Part shown: positions 1 through 6,773 of the stretch, piece after piece
How the letters are laid out: each line of letters begins with the position of its first letter
How positions within the stretch are numbered: position 1 is the stretch's first letter
Assembly: GCA_944393755.1 (NCBI GenBank)
Contig: CALYBF010000008.1
Coordinates: forward strand, 1 to 20,039
Length of the DNA: 20,039 nt
Direction of reading: 5' to 3'
DNA from: an uncultured Clostridia bacterium
GTDB taxonomy: Bacteria; Bacillota; Clostridia; TANB77; CAG-508
Notes under the pieces: generated by a model
Database searches by the model: none
What the model was told of the DNA's origin: nothing
What the model saw: the letters and a program-made list of their open reading frames with translations, nothing else
Translations under genes and position numbers: made by a program

Positions 1-722
1 GTTGCAAAGCTCATTTCAAAGTCTAATTGGTAAAATTCCCCTGGTGCTCTATCTGCTCTAGGGTCTTCATCTCTAAAACAAGGTGCTATTTGGTAATATT
101 TGTTAAAACCCGCAAGCATTAAAAGTTGTTTAAATTGTTGTGGTGCTTGAGGAAGTGCATAAAATTCTCCTGGGTTTAATCTACTTGGTACTAAATAATC
201 TCTTGCACCTTCCGGTGATGAGTTTGCTAATATTGGTGTTTGTATTTCTGTAAAACCTAATTCATCCATTTTATCTCTTAAGGTTTTCATTATTTTTGAA
301 CGAAGTAATATATTTTCGTGTAATTTTTTATTTCGTAAATCTAAAAATCTATATTCTAATCTTAAATCTTCTCTTACTTCTTGGTTTGTATTTATTTCAA
401 ATGGAAGTACATTTTTACATTTACCTAGCATTTCTATTTTTTTTGCTACAACTTCTATTTCTCCTGTTGGAATTTTAGTATTTTTACTACTTCTTTCCAC
501 AACTTGTCCCAATATGTTGATACAACTTTCAGTAGAATATGTTTTTATTTGTTCTTCTAGTTTTTCATCATTTACAACTATTTGTGTTATTCCTTCTTCA
601 TCTCTTAAATCGATAAAAACCATTCCGCCTAAATTTCTTATTTTTTGTATCCAACCTGATAACTCTACTTCTTCATTTACATTACTTAAATTTAATTCTC
701 CACACGTTTTTGTTCTATACAT
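1..722 (-). CDS. aspS: Aspartyl-tRNA synthetase, N-terminal 240 residues (cut by window edge)
   Basis: This gene charges tRNA-Asp with aspartate in the cytoplasm. My translation from the ATG at 722 begins MYRTKTCGELNLSN and runs to the window edge without a stop. The first ~110 residues form the OB-fold anticodon-binding domain (GWIQKIRNLGGMVFIDLRDEEG). The class II catalytic domain follows, with motif 1 in the segment FTEIQTPILANSSPEGARDY, the QAPQQFKQ substrate loop, and motif 2 in FRDEDPRADR. A GGGAG ribosome binding site lies just before the ATG, and a sigma-A-type promoter lies upstream. Full-length bacterial enzymes are about 590 residues, so roughly 40% is visible. The usual partner hisS is not upstream: the neighbouring gene is divergent and the promoter suggests independent transcription. 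The identification is secure; whether the enzyme is discriminating or not cannot be judged from this part. Confidence 0.96.
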   Translation of the reverse strand, partial: MYRTKTCGELNLSNVNEEVELSGWIQKIRNLGGMVFIDLRDEEGITQIVVNDEKLEEQIKTYSTESCINILGQVVERSSKNTKIPTGEIEVVAKKIEMLGKCKNVLPFEINTNQEVREDLRLEYRFLDLRNKKLHENILLRSKIMKTLRDKMDELGFTEIQTPILANSSPEGARDYLVPSRLNPGEFYALPQAPQQFKQLLMLAGFNKYYQIAPCFRDEDPRADRAPGEFYQLDFEMSFA

Positions 723-755
723 TTTTCTCCCTCTTTTTTTATAATTTCAGCTTAT

Positions 756-784
756 ATAATAGCATAATTTTAGCTTTATATCAA
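756..784 (-). promoter_or_regulatory. Sigma-A-type promoter of aspS
   Basis: On the minus strand there is a TTGATA -35 (779-784), a 17-base spacer, and a TATTAT -10 (756-761), about 34 bases before the aspS ATG. Both hexamers are one or two bases from consensus and the spacing is ideal. The rest of the divergent gap (785-895) is AT-rich. I saw no equally good promoter for the plus-strand HD-GYP gene in it. Confidence 0.65.
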
Positions 785-895
785 TGTTTTTTAGAAAATT
801 CTATTCTTATTTATTAAAATTTTATTTTGCTTGATATTGTTTTTTTATTTTTTAAATGTTATTATTATATTAGATTAAATACAGGAGATAAAATT

Positions 896-1843
896 ATGTA
901 TAAAGAAACTTTTGATTTTTATGATAGAACAAGTCTAAAATCTTATAATTTAGATAAAACAATGAGATATCAATTAAATATGTTAGATAGATTAGATGTT
1001 TTTACAAGAAAACATTGTGAAAATGTAGGAGATCTAACTTGTAGATTATGTCAGCATTTACATTGTAATAAGGGTTTTACAGAATATTGCACAATATGTG
1101 GGTATCTTCATGATATTGGAAAACAATTTATTCCACCAGAAGTTCTACAAAAACCTGGTAAGCTTACAGAAGAAGAATTTGAAATTATGAAAACACACAC
1201 AACTATCGGTTATGATATGTGTATGAAAGACTTAAAATTGCAACCATATGCTGCAGGTCCTTATTATCATCATGAAGCTTTAGATGGTTCTGGTTATCCA
1301 CAAGGATTAACTAAAAAAGATATTCCTTATGAAGCACAAATAATTCGTGTTGCAGATGAATATGATGCAATTGTAAGTAAAAGACAATATAAATCACATA
1401 TTGGTATTTCTGATACTTTAAAAATATTAATAGAAAACACAAAACCTCACGAACAAATACAAAAATCAGATGCATTAACAGAAGTAGCTTTAAATACAAA
1501 ACTTGGTAAAAACAATCCAGTAATTACAAGAGTACTATTTAAAGTTGTTATTGAAGATATTGAATATGAAATTTTTCTTACACAAAGCTATGTTGAAGAA
1601 TTAAAAGGAGAATTAAAAAGATTAAATCAAGTTAGGAAATATAAAATAGCAATGGACAAAGCAAAAAAAGAAAAAGATAAAAATTATTATTTAGAAGGTA
1701 TGAAAATGCTCCTAAAAGATAATGAAACACCTGAAAATTTTGAAAGTGCATATGAAGAATATCAAAAAGCATATGAAACTAGAAAAGCTATTATAGAAAA
1801 CTTATATCACGAAATAAAAATAATAAAAAAATTAAGAGTGTAA
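896..1843 (+). CDS. HD-GYP domain protein, probable cyclic-di-GMP phosphodiesterase
   Basis: This 315-aa protein has an HD-GYP metal-dependent phosphohydrolase domain. Visible are H40 in the first helix, LHDIGK with H72 and D73, IPPEVLQKPGKLTEEEFEIM, H101, the HHE pair at 125-126, DGSGYP with the GYP at 133-135, and RVADEYDAI with D154. All expected metal ligands of the family are present, so activity on cyclic di-GMP is likely. After about residue 170 the usual FDP-containing end of HD-GYP domains is not recognisable. It is replaced by about 145 residues ending in a lysine/glutamate-rich, probably coiled-coil tail. There is no transmembrane segment or sensor domain, so it should be cytosolic. 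I chose the ATG at 896 because AGGAG lies 8 bases upstream; extending the frame leftward adds 23 hydrophobic residues with no ribosome binding site. It is the only plus-strand gene here. Confidence 0.88.
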   Translation: MYKETFDFYDRTSLKSYNLDKTMRYQLNMLDRLDVFTRKHCENVGDLTCRLCQHLHCNKGFTEYCTICGYLHDIGKQFIPPEVLQKPGKLTEEEFEIMKTHTTIGYDMCMKDLKLQPYAAGPYYHHEALDGSGYPQGLTKKDIPYEAQIIRVADEYDAIVSKRQYKSHIGISDTLKILIENTKPHEQIQKSDALTEVALNTKLGKNNPVITRVLFKVVIEDIEYEIFLTQSYVEELKGELKRLNQVRKYKIAMDKAKKEKDKNYYLEGMKMLLKDNETPENFESAYEEYQKAYETRKAIIENLYHEIKIIKKLRV

Positions 1844-1868
1844 AAGACTTCTAAGCAGAAGTCTTTTT
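1842..1868. terminator. Bidirectional intrinsic terminator between the HD-GYP gene and mazF
   Basis: A perfect 11-bp stem (AAAAGACTTCT at 1842-1852, AGAAGTCTTTT at 1857-1867) encloses an AAGC loop. A-tracts and T-tracts flank it, so it can stop transcription from both convergent genes. It overlaps the stop codons of both. Confidence 0.85.
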
Positions 1869-2217
1869 ATTCTCCAAGTCCAAAGCTTACACCAAGTGCA
1901 TTATTTATTTTATTTATAACATTTTCATCATCAATATGACCTATTCTTTCCTTTAGTCTACTTTTATCAATTGTTCTTATTTGTTCTGTTAAAACAACAG
2001 AATTACTTTTTAAACCACACAAATCTGAATTAATTTCTATATGTGTTGGTAATTTTGTTTTTCCTGTTTGAGAAGTTATAGCTGCAGCAATTACTGTTGG
2101 GCTATATTTGTTTCCTAGGTCATTTTGGATAATTAATACAGGTCTAACACCACCTTGTTCAGAACCCACTACTGGACTTAAATCTGCATAAAACATATCT
2201 CCTCTTTTTATTTGCAT
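1867..2217 (-). CDS. mazF: MazF/EndoA-type mRNA interferase (toxin)
   Basis: This 116-aa sequence-specific endoribonuclease is the same length as the Bacillus EndoA (NdoA) protein and closely matches it. Diagnostic segments are RGDMFYADLSPVVGSEQGG, RPVLIIQND, PTVIAAAITSQ, KLPTHIEI and LTEQIRTIDKSRL. These hold the conserved arginine and threonine/serine residues of the active site. I chose the ATG at 2217; an in-frame GTG three codons upstream overlaps the purine-rich GGAG binding region and is less likely. In most Firmicutes a small ribbon-helix-helix antitoxin gene lies directly upstream. Here only 62 bases separate mazF from the gerS-like gene and no antitoxin fits. It is probably co-transcribed with gerS and ends at the bidirectional terminator. 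Confidence 0.95.
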   Translation of the reverse strand: MQIKRGDMFYADLSPVVGSEQGGVRPVLIIQNDLGNKYSPTVIAAAITSQTGKTKLPTHIEINSDLCGLKSNSVVLTEQIRTIDKSRLKERIGHIDDENVINKINNALGVSFGLGE

Positions 2218-2279
2218 TTTCTCCACTCCAATATTACTTATATTGTCAAGTATGATTTTTTTAGAAGTAAAGAATAGTT

Positions 2280-2915
2280 CTAGCTATTTACATTTACCTC
2301 TCTATATAATATGTAAACAGCTATTTTTTTGTTAGTATCTTCAATTTCCATTTTTTCTATCTTTCCATTTTTCTTATTTATGTACAATTTCTTTATTGTT
2401 TTATTTTTACTATTAATATTTTCTGTTTTTATTATTATTTCATTATCATTTTCTGTATAATTAGAATTTTTATTATTCTTATAATCATTAATAAAACTAC
2501 TTAAATCTAAATCATTTTCAGATAAATAACTATAATTTTCAAAAACAGATAATAAATTTAATTTACTGTTTTCAAGCTTTAAAACTCCATTTTCTTTTAT
2601 AATTTTAACTCCTTTAATATTACTTGGTTCTATTACTTCTTGTGAGTTTTCATTTTCGTTTTTATAACTTTGCTCTATTATATATTTATTTTGTTTTTTA
2701 TTACTTTTTACTTCTACTTCAATAGTTGCATTATATGATTTTATATTTAAAACATCATTTACCATATCTTGACTACTTTTATTATTTCCAGTTTTAAAAT
2801 TTTTAACCATAAAAAAAGCAAAAAAAATAACAAATAAAATCAGAATTAAAATAAGAATTGAAATATATAATTTTTTTGAGTTTTTTATTATTTTCTTGTT
2901 TTCAAACCTATTCAA
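2280..2915 (-). CDS. GerS-like membrane-anchored protein with LolA-like fold
   Basis: This 211-aa protein has a basic N-terminus, one transmembrane helix at about residues 16-38, and an extracytoplasmic domain. The segments SYNATIEVEVKSNKKQNKYI, VIEPSNIKGVKI, LDLSSFINDYK, KKLYINKKNGKIEKMEIED and VYILY follow the pattern I associate with GerS. GerS is the clostridial spore protein needed for cortex hydrolysis during germination. GerS of C. difficile is a lipoprotein, but no cysteine is present here, so this copy would be held by its uncleaved helix. Translation starts at TTG (2915), with a strong AAGGAGGA eight bases upstream. In C. difficile the order is gerS-alr2-mazE-mazF, so the position directly before mazF supports the assignment. 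The function is inferred from similarity and context. Confidence 0.6.
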   Translation of the reverse strand: MNRFENKKIIKNSKKLYISILILILILFVIFFAFFMVKNFKTGNNKSSQDMVNDVLNIKSYNATIEVEVKSNKKQNKYIIEQSYKNENENSQEVIEPSNIKGVKIIKENGVLKLENSKLNLLSVFENYSYLSENDLDLSSFINDYKNNKNSNYTENDNEIIIKTENINSKNKTIKKLYINKKNGKIEKMEIEDTNKKIAVYILYREVNVNS

Positions 2916-2934
2916 AAAAATTCCTCCTTAAAAT

Positions 2935-2970
2935 AAAAATGCAATGGATATTTTTACCCATTACATTTTT
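2935..2970 (-). terminator. Intrinsic terminator after dus, abutting the gerS ribosome binding site
   Basis: A 13-bp stem (2935-2947 with 2958-2970) has a 10-base loop and a single G-U pair when transcribed on the minus strand. TTTTTATTTT follows. It begins 3 bases after the dus stop. The U-tract runs straight into the AAGGAGGA of the gerS-like gene, so there is no room for a promoter between them. Read-through, or a promoter inside dus, must feed gerS and mazF. Confidence 0.75.
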
Positions 2971-2973
2971 ATT

Positions 2974-3951
2974 CTAAAGAGTTTTAAAATATTCTTCTAT
3001 ATAATTTATAAGTTCTTTCTTTGTTTCTATTTTATTCATTTCATTTCTAAATTCACTAGAATTTTTTAAATTTTTTGTATACCAAGAAATATGTTTTCTA
3101 AGTTCTTTAATTGCTACATCTTCTCCTTTTTCCTCTACTGCTAATTCTATTTGTTTTTTAATAACATATAATTTCTTCTCATTTGTAGGTTTATCTAGCT
3201 TTTCACCTGTTTCTAAAAAATGTTTTATATTTTTAAATATCCAAGGGTTTCCAAAAGCTCCTCTTCCTATCATTATTCCATCTACACCTGTTTCTTTAAA
3301 CATTTTTAAGGCTGATTCTTCATCTACTATATCACCATTTCCAATAACAGGTATTTTTACAGCTTGTTTTACTTTTCTTATAATTTCTAAATCGACATTG
3401 CCACTAAAATATTCCGTTCTCGTTCTTCCGTGAATCGTAATTGCAGAAATTCCCGCCTCTTCTGCTATTTTTGCTAATTCTACAGCTACTATATGGTCAT
3501 TATCCCAACCTTTTCTCATTTTTAATGTTACAGGAACTTTTGCTGAATTTACTACTGCTTCTATTATACTTTTTGCTTTTTCTAAGTCTAATAATAATTT
3601 ACTTCCATCACCATTTTTAACAACTTTAGGTGCAGGGCACCCCATATTTATATCTATTATATCTGCAAAGTCGTTCATATATTTACAAGCATATTCCATA
3701 CTTTCTATATCACTTCCGAATATTTGGTAAGAAATAGGTCTTTTTTCTCCTTTTGTATTAAATAACCTTTTAGTTTTTTCATCATTATGGAACATACCTC
3801 TGCTACTTGCCATTTCTGTACACACTAAACCCGGATTTCCTATTTCTTTACAAATAACACGAAAAGGCAAGTTTGTAACACCTGCCATTGGAGCTAATAT
3901 TAAATTATTTTCTAATTCTACATTTCCTATTCTTAATTTATGTATATACAT
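2974..3951 (-). CDS. dusB: tRNA-dihydrouridine synthase (DusB type)
   Basis: This 325-aa flavoprotein reduces specific uridines in tRNA to dihydrouridine using NADPH. The N-terminal FMN-binding TIM barrel shows LAPMAGVTNLPFR at residues 19-31, INMGCPAPKVVKNGDGSKLL with the proton-donor C105, LKMRKGWD, ITIHGRTRTEYFSG, IPVIGNGDI and DGIMIGRGAFGNPWIF. The C-terminal helical tRNA-binding domain completes it (RKHISWYTKNL). Length is normal for bacterial DusB. The ATG at 3951 has AAGGAAGG upstream. The gene lies downstream of rodA on the same strand, separated by a 98-bp palindromic element, and its own terminator follows 3 bases after the TAG. The Dus family is certain; the B subclass follows from the motif pattern. 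Confidence 0.95.
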   Translation of the reverse strand: MYIHKLRIGNVELENNLILAPMAGVTNLPFRVICKEIGNPGLVCTEMASSRGMFHNDEKTKRLFNTKGEKRPISYQIFGSDIESMEYACKYMNDFADIIDINMGCPAPKVVKNGDGSKLLLDLEKAKSIIEAVVNSAKVPVTLKMRKGWDNDHIVAVELAKIAEEAGISAITIHGRTRTEYFSGNVDLEIIRKVKQAVKIPVIGNGDIVDEESALKMFKETGVDGIMIGRGAFGNPWIFKNIKHFLETGEKLDKPTNEKKLYVIKKQIELAVEEKGEDVAIKELRKHISWYTKNLKNSSEFRNEMNKIETKKELINYIEEYFKTL

Positions 3952-3963
3952 TTTTCCTTCCTT

Positions 3964-4061
3964 GGGGACGTTTCATTTGCGACTTTTTAGTCGCATTGGG
4001 GACAGACCTTTACTAAGATGTGTCCCGAATGCGACCTTTTGGTCGCAAAAGAAACGTCCCC
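3964..4061. repeat. Palindromic REP/MITE-like element with 11-bp terminal inverted repeats
   Basis: Perfect terminal inverted repeats GGGGACGTTTC (3964-3974) and GAAACGTCCCC (4051-4061) bound the element. Inside are two stem-loops, TGCGAC-TTTTTA-GTCGCA (3978-3995) and TGCGACC-TTTT-GGTCGCA (4030-4047). A central inverted pair, GGGACA (3999-4004) and TGTCCC (4021-4026), lies between them. The whole unit can fold into a cruciform. Its GC content is well above the flanks. The GGGGAC/GGGGACAGACC wording resembles REP-type repeats mobilised by RAYT (REP-associated tyrosine) transposases. No transposase is in the window. It starts 7 bases after the rodA stop and ends just before the dus ribosome binding site. 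No U-tract follows it, so I do not call it a terminator. Confidence 0.8.
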
Positions 4062-4068
4062 ATTTACC

Positions 4069-5175
4069 CTATTTAACAAATATTGTTTTTTGTCTTTTAC
4101 TACTTATGTTTAATAATATTCCTATTAATATAAAGTTTGTTATTAACGAACTTCCTCCATAGCTTATAAATGGAAGTGGTACTCCTGTTATTGGAAGTAA
4201 GCCCATTACCATACCTATATTTTCTACTACGTGAAATAAAAATATTCCTGCTATTCCTGTTGCTATTAATGATCCTATCTCGTCTTTGGCTGTTTTTGCA
4301 ACAAAAAGTGCTTTTGTTATTAATACTATGTATAATATGATTACTGCTGCTGATATTATGAAGCCCATTTCTTCACCTATTACTGCATATATAAAGTCTG
4401 TTGTTTTTGGGTATAAGAAACCTAATTGTGTTTGATTTCCTTTTAATAGTCCCATACCTGTTAGCCCACCTGCTCCTATTGCTAGTTTTGATTGTATTAT
4501 ATTATACCCTGCTCCTCTTGGGTCTTCTTCTGGGTGTAAGAATATGTCTATTCTTTGTTTTGCATGTTCTGGCAATATAAAGTTATATGCTACAGGTATT
4601 AATATTGCTATTAATAAGATTGTTACTATTATATATCTTTTATCTATTCCTGCTGTTATTATCATTAATGCTGCTCCAACTATATATGCTGCTGCTGTTC
4701 CATAGTCTGGTTGCATTATTAATAATAGTATTGGTACTCCTAATATTGCAAGTAAGATTAATAATCTTGTTGGTTTATTTATTTCTTGTTTTCCTCTTTC
4801 TTTTATTTTACTCATTGCTAATGCTAAAAATAGTATTACAAATATTTTTGCAAATTCTCCTGGTTGAAAAGAAAAGAAGCCTATATCAAACCAACTTGTT
4901 GCTCCATTTATTTCTGGCGTAAATAATACTCCTATTAATAGAAGTATAAAGAGTCCATATAATATTGGTGAAGCTTTTACAAGTGTTTCATAGTCTATTA
5001 TCATTACTCCTACCATTATTATTAAACTTACTATAAACCATATACATTGTTTATTAAAATCTGCGTGTTCTGTTTCGTTTGTAGCAGAAAATAATGCAAC
5101 TAAACCTATTATACATAGGATAATTGCAATTATTAATATACTCCACTCTACATTTTTCAATTCTCTTTTTCTCAT
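4069..5175 (-). CDS. rodA: SEDS-family peptidoglycan glycosyltransferase RodA
   Basis: This 368-aa polytopic membrane protein has about ten transmembrane helices. It polymerises lipid II into glycan strands for cell elongation, with a class B penicillin-binding protein as partner. SEDS motifs are SFQPGEFAKI, MQPDYGTA, RIDIFLHPEEDPRGAGYNI, GNQTQLGFLYPKTTDFIYAV and GLLPITGVPLPFISYGGSSL. The TTDF aspartate corresponds to the catalytic Asp of RodA. RodA is preferred over FtsW or SpoVE because of the DPRGAGYN and QTQLGFL wording and because it directly follows minD-minE, a common clostridial order. The gap to minE is 16 bases, so the three genes form one operon. The start at 5175 has GAGTGG upstream. 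No mreBCD or pbp2 is in the window. Confidence 0.92.
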   Translation of the reverse strand: MRKRELKNVEWSILIIAIILCIIGLVALFSATNETEHADFNKQCIWFIVSLIIMVGVMIIDYETLVKASPILYGLFILLLIGVLFTPEINGATSWFDIGFFSFQPGEFAKIFVILFLALAMSKIKERGKQEINKPTRLLILLAILGVPILLLIMQPDYGTAAAYIVGAALMIITAGIDKRYIIVTILLIAILIPVAYNFILPEHAKQRIDIFLHPEEDPRGAGYNIIQSKLAIGAGGLTGMGLLKGNQTQLGFLYPKTTDFIYAVIGEEMGFIISAAVIILYIVLITKALFVAKTAKDEIGSLIATGIAGIFLFHVVENIGMVMGLLPITGVPLPFISYGGSSLITNFILIGILLNISSKRQKTIFVK

Positions 5176-5191
5176 TAAACCACTCTTTTTC

Positions 5192-5752
5192 CTAATTATT
5201 TTCTGATTTAACTTCCTCTTTTACTTTTGTTTCGTCTTCCTCTTTAACATCCTCATCTTTATTTTCTTCTTCATTTTCTTTTTGCTCTTCTTCTTTGTTT
5301 GCCTCTTCTATTATTATCTCTGCTTGTTCTACTTTTTCTTCTGCTTCTTCCTCTTTCTTCTCTTCTATATCTTTTTTGTCTTGCTCTACTACTGTTTCTT
5401 TATTTTCTTCTACACTTTCTTTACCTATTTCTTTTCCGCTTACTTTCCTTGCTTCATTTTTTATATTTAAAATAGGTATATTGGCATATAGGGCTGGTGC
5501 TCCGTTTGTTCCATCGCCATTTTCTTTATTTGTTAATCTTACATCTATTGCACTTTCGTCTACATCTATGTATTTTTTTATTACTTCTATTATTTCTTGT
5601 TTCATTAATTCTAAGAAATCTGCAGATACATTTGCTCTATCTTGCATTAATACTAAATGTAATCTTTCTTTTGCTGTTCCACCTGAATTATTTGTACTTT
5701 TATTTTCTTTCTTTTTCCAGTTTTTAAATATTTTTGTTATGTTTTCGAACAT
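5192..5752 (-). CDS. minE: MinE cell-division topological factor with a long acidic C-terminal tail
   Basis: This 186-aa protein has a normal MinE in residues 1-95. It comprises an amphipathic membrane-targeting start (MFENITKIFKNW), the MinD-contact helix (AKERLHLVLMQDRANVSADF), and the dimerising beta-helix domain (MKQEIIEVIKKYIDVDESAI then LYANIPILNIK). It stimulates MinD ATPase to drive MinD off the membrane. The remaining ~90 residues are almost entirely Glu, Lys, Asp and Asn with no predicted fold. Typical MinE proteins are 85-100 residues and lack this tail. The tail stays open in frame and ends in a normal TAA 16 bases before rodA, so it is not an obvious frameshift. The ribosome binding site (GGGGGT) is weak, suggesting coupling to minD, whose stop is 22 bases upstream. 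No minC is nearby. Confidence 0.9.
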   Translation of the reverse strand: MFENITKIFKNWKKKENKSTNNSGGTAKERLHLVLMQDRANVSADFLELMKQEIIEVIKKYIDVDESAIDVRLTNKENGDGTNGAPALYANIPILNIKNEARKVSGKEIGKESVEENKETVVEQDKKDIEEKKEEEAEEKVEQAEIIIEEANKEEEQKENEEENKDEDVKEEDETKVKEEVKSENN

Positions 5753-5774
5753 TATACTTACTTACCCCCAAATG

Positions 5775-6570
5775 TTAATCTTTTTTAAATAGTCTTTTTA
5801 TTTTTGCAAAAAACCCCTTTTCTCTTCCTGGAATTGTTACTTCTATTTTTTCACCTAATACTCTTTTTGCTATTTCTATATATGCTTTTCCTGATGGTGC
5901 TTTTTTGTTTTGTATTACTGGCTCTCCTTTATTTGTTTGTGTTATTATGTATTCGTCATCTGGTACTACACCAATTAAGTCTATTGATAATAAATCTACT
6001 ATATCATCAACATCCATCATTTCGCCTTTTCTTACCATATTAGGTCTTATTCTGTTTATTACTAATTGTGGATTTTTTATTTCTGATGATTCTAAAAGTC
6101 CTATTATTCTATCAGCATCTCTTATTGCTGATATTTCTGCAGTTGTTACTACAATTGCACGATCTGCTCCTGCAATAGCATTTTTAAATCCTTGTTCTAT
6201 TCCTGCTGGGCAATCTATTAATATGTAATCAAATTCTTCTTTTAGTTTTCCTACTAATTCTCTCATTTGTTCTTCATTTACTGCGCTTTTATCTCTTGTT
6301 TGGGCTGCTGGTAGTAGGTATAATTCTTTAAATCTTTTATCTTTTATTAAAGCTTGTCTTAATTTACATTTTTCTTCAACAACATCTACGATATCATATA
6401 CTATTCTATTTTCTAGACCCATTACTACGTCTAGGTTTCTAAGTCCTATATCTGTATCTACTAATGCTACTTTTTTCCCTTCTAATGCTAGACTTGAACC
6501 CAAATTTGCTGTTGTTGTTGTTTTTCCTACACCGACCCTTACCTGATGTTATTACTATTACTTCTCCCAT
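5775..6570 (-). CDS. minD: Septum-site ATPase MinD, read across a +1 frameshift at a CGG codon
   Basis: MinD is the membrane-cycling ParA-type ATPase that positions the septum. The ATG at 6570 follows a strong AAGGAGGAG site. The zero frame reads MGEVIVITSGKG, then CGG, and would stop after 42 codons. Skipping the single base at 6534 continues as GVGKTTTTANLGSSLALEGK and gives a complete 264-residue MinD, the normal length. It contains DTDIGLRNLDVVMGLENR, YILIDCPAGIEQGF, VVTTAEISAIRDADR and a C-terminal amphipathic membrane helix (FFAKIKRLFKKD). The frameshift lies inside the deviant Walker A loop GKGGVGKT, so an unshifted product would be useless. The rest of the gene shows no decay. The same CGG-linked shift occurs in sigE and murA. 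The coding segments are 6535-6570 and 5775-6533. Confidence 0.9.
6531..6537 (-). other. Frameshift site in minD: GGT CGG T
   Basis: On the minus strand codon 12 (GGT) is followed by an in-frame CGG (6532-6534). Dropping the C at 6534 yields GGT GGT GTA GGA AAA, the invariant Gly-Gly-Val-Gly-Lys. A purine-rich AAGGG overlaps the codons just before it and could act as an internal Shine-Dalgarno stimulator, as in the prfB frameshift, but the other two sites here lack such an element. Confidence 0.8.
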
Positions 6571-6616
6571 AATTCTCCTCCTTAGGATTTTAAAAACACA
6601 TTTTTTCGATAGCTAT

Positions 6617-6645
6617 ATAATATAACGAAATAGCTAAAAAGTCAA
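6617..6645 (-). promoter_or_regulatory. Sigma-A-type promoter of minD-minE-rodA
   Basis: On the minus strand there is a TTGACT -35 (6640-6645), an exact 17-base spacer, and a TATTAT -10 (6617-6622), about 47 bases before the minD ATG. This starts the operon at minD and explains the absence of minC, mreBCD or pbp2 upstream. Confidence 0.7.
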
Positions 6646-6713
6646 TGAAATTTACACAAAAATAACAAAAATATTTCTAAATTATTACAATTTTATTACA
6701 AAAAAACAAAATA

Positions 6714-6738
6714 ATATAGGGAATCAACTTCCCTATAT
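6714..6738 (-). terminator. Intrinsic terminator after the pilin-like gene
   Basis: A perfect 10-bp stem (ATATAGGGAA at 6714-6723 and its complement at 6729-6738) closes a 5-base loop. On the minus strand a T-rich run containing seven consecutive Ts follows. It lies about 35 bases after the stop of the pilin-like gene and isolates that gene from minD. Confidence 0.85.
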
Positions 6739-6773
6739 CAACATTTTCACTTTTCTATATAATTGATAAAATC

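Noticed and set aside
827..895. 23-residue N-terminal extension of the HD-GYP protein as a signal anchor
   Set aside because: The internal ATG at 896 has AGGAG at proper distance, and the upstream start has none. The hydrophobic stretch comes from AT-rich leader sequence.
723..895. Promoter for the HD-GYP gene at TTGATA (831-836)
   Set aside because: The nearest TATAAT-like hexamer is about 22 bases away, outside the usual spacing.
3964..4061. Palindromic element as the rodA terminator
   Set aside because: No T-run follows the hairpins on either strand, and the terminal repeats resemble a mobile element.
3962..4162. 66-aa plus-strand reading frame starting in the palindromic element
   Set aside because: It runs through the inverted repeats and into the antisense of rodA, with no ribosome binding site. 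It is a chance frame.
5295..5792. Long plus-strand reading frame opposite minE
   Set aside because: It is the Ser/Phe-rich antisense of the Glu/Lys-rich MinE tail and has no start signals. Composition alone keeps it open.
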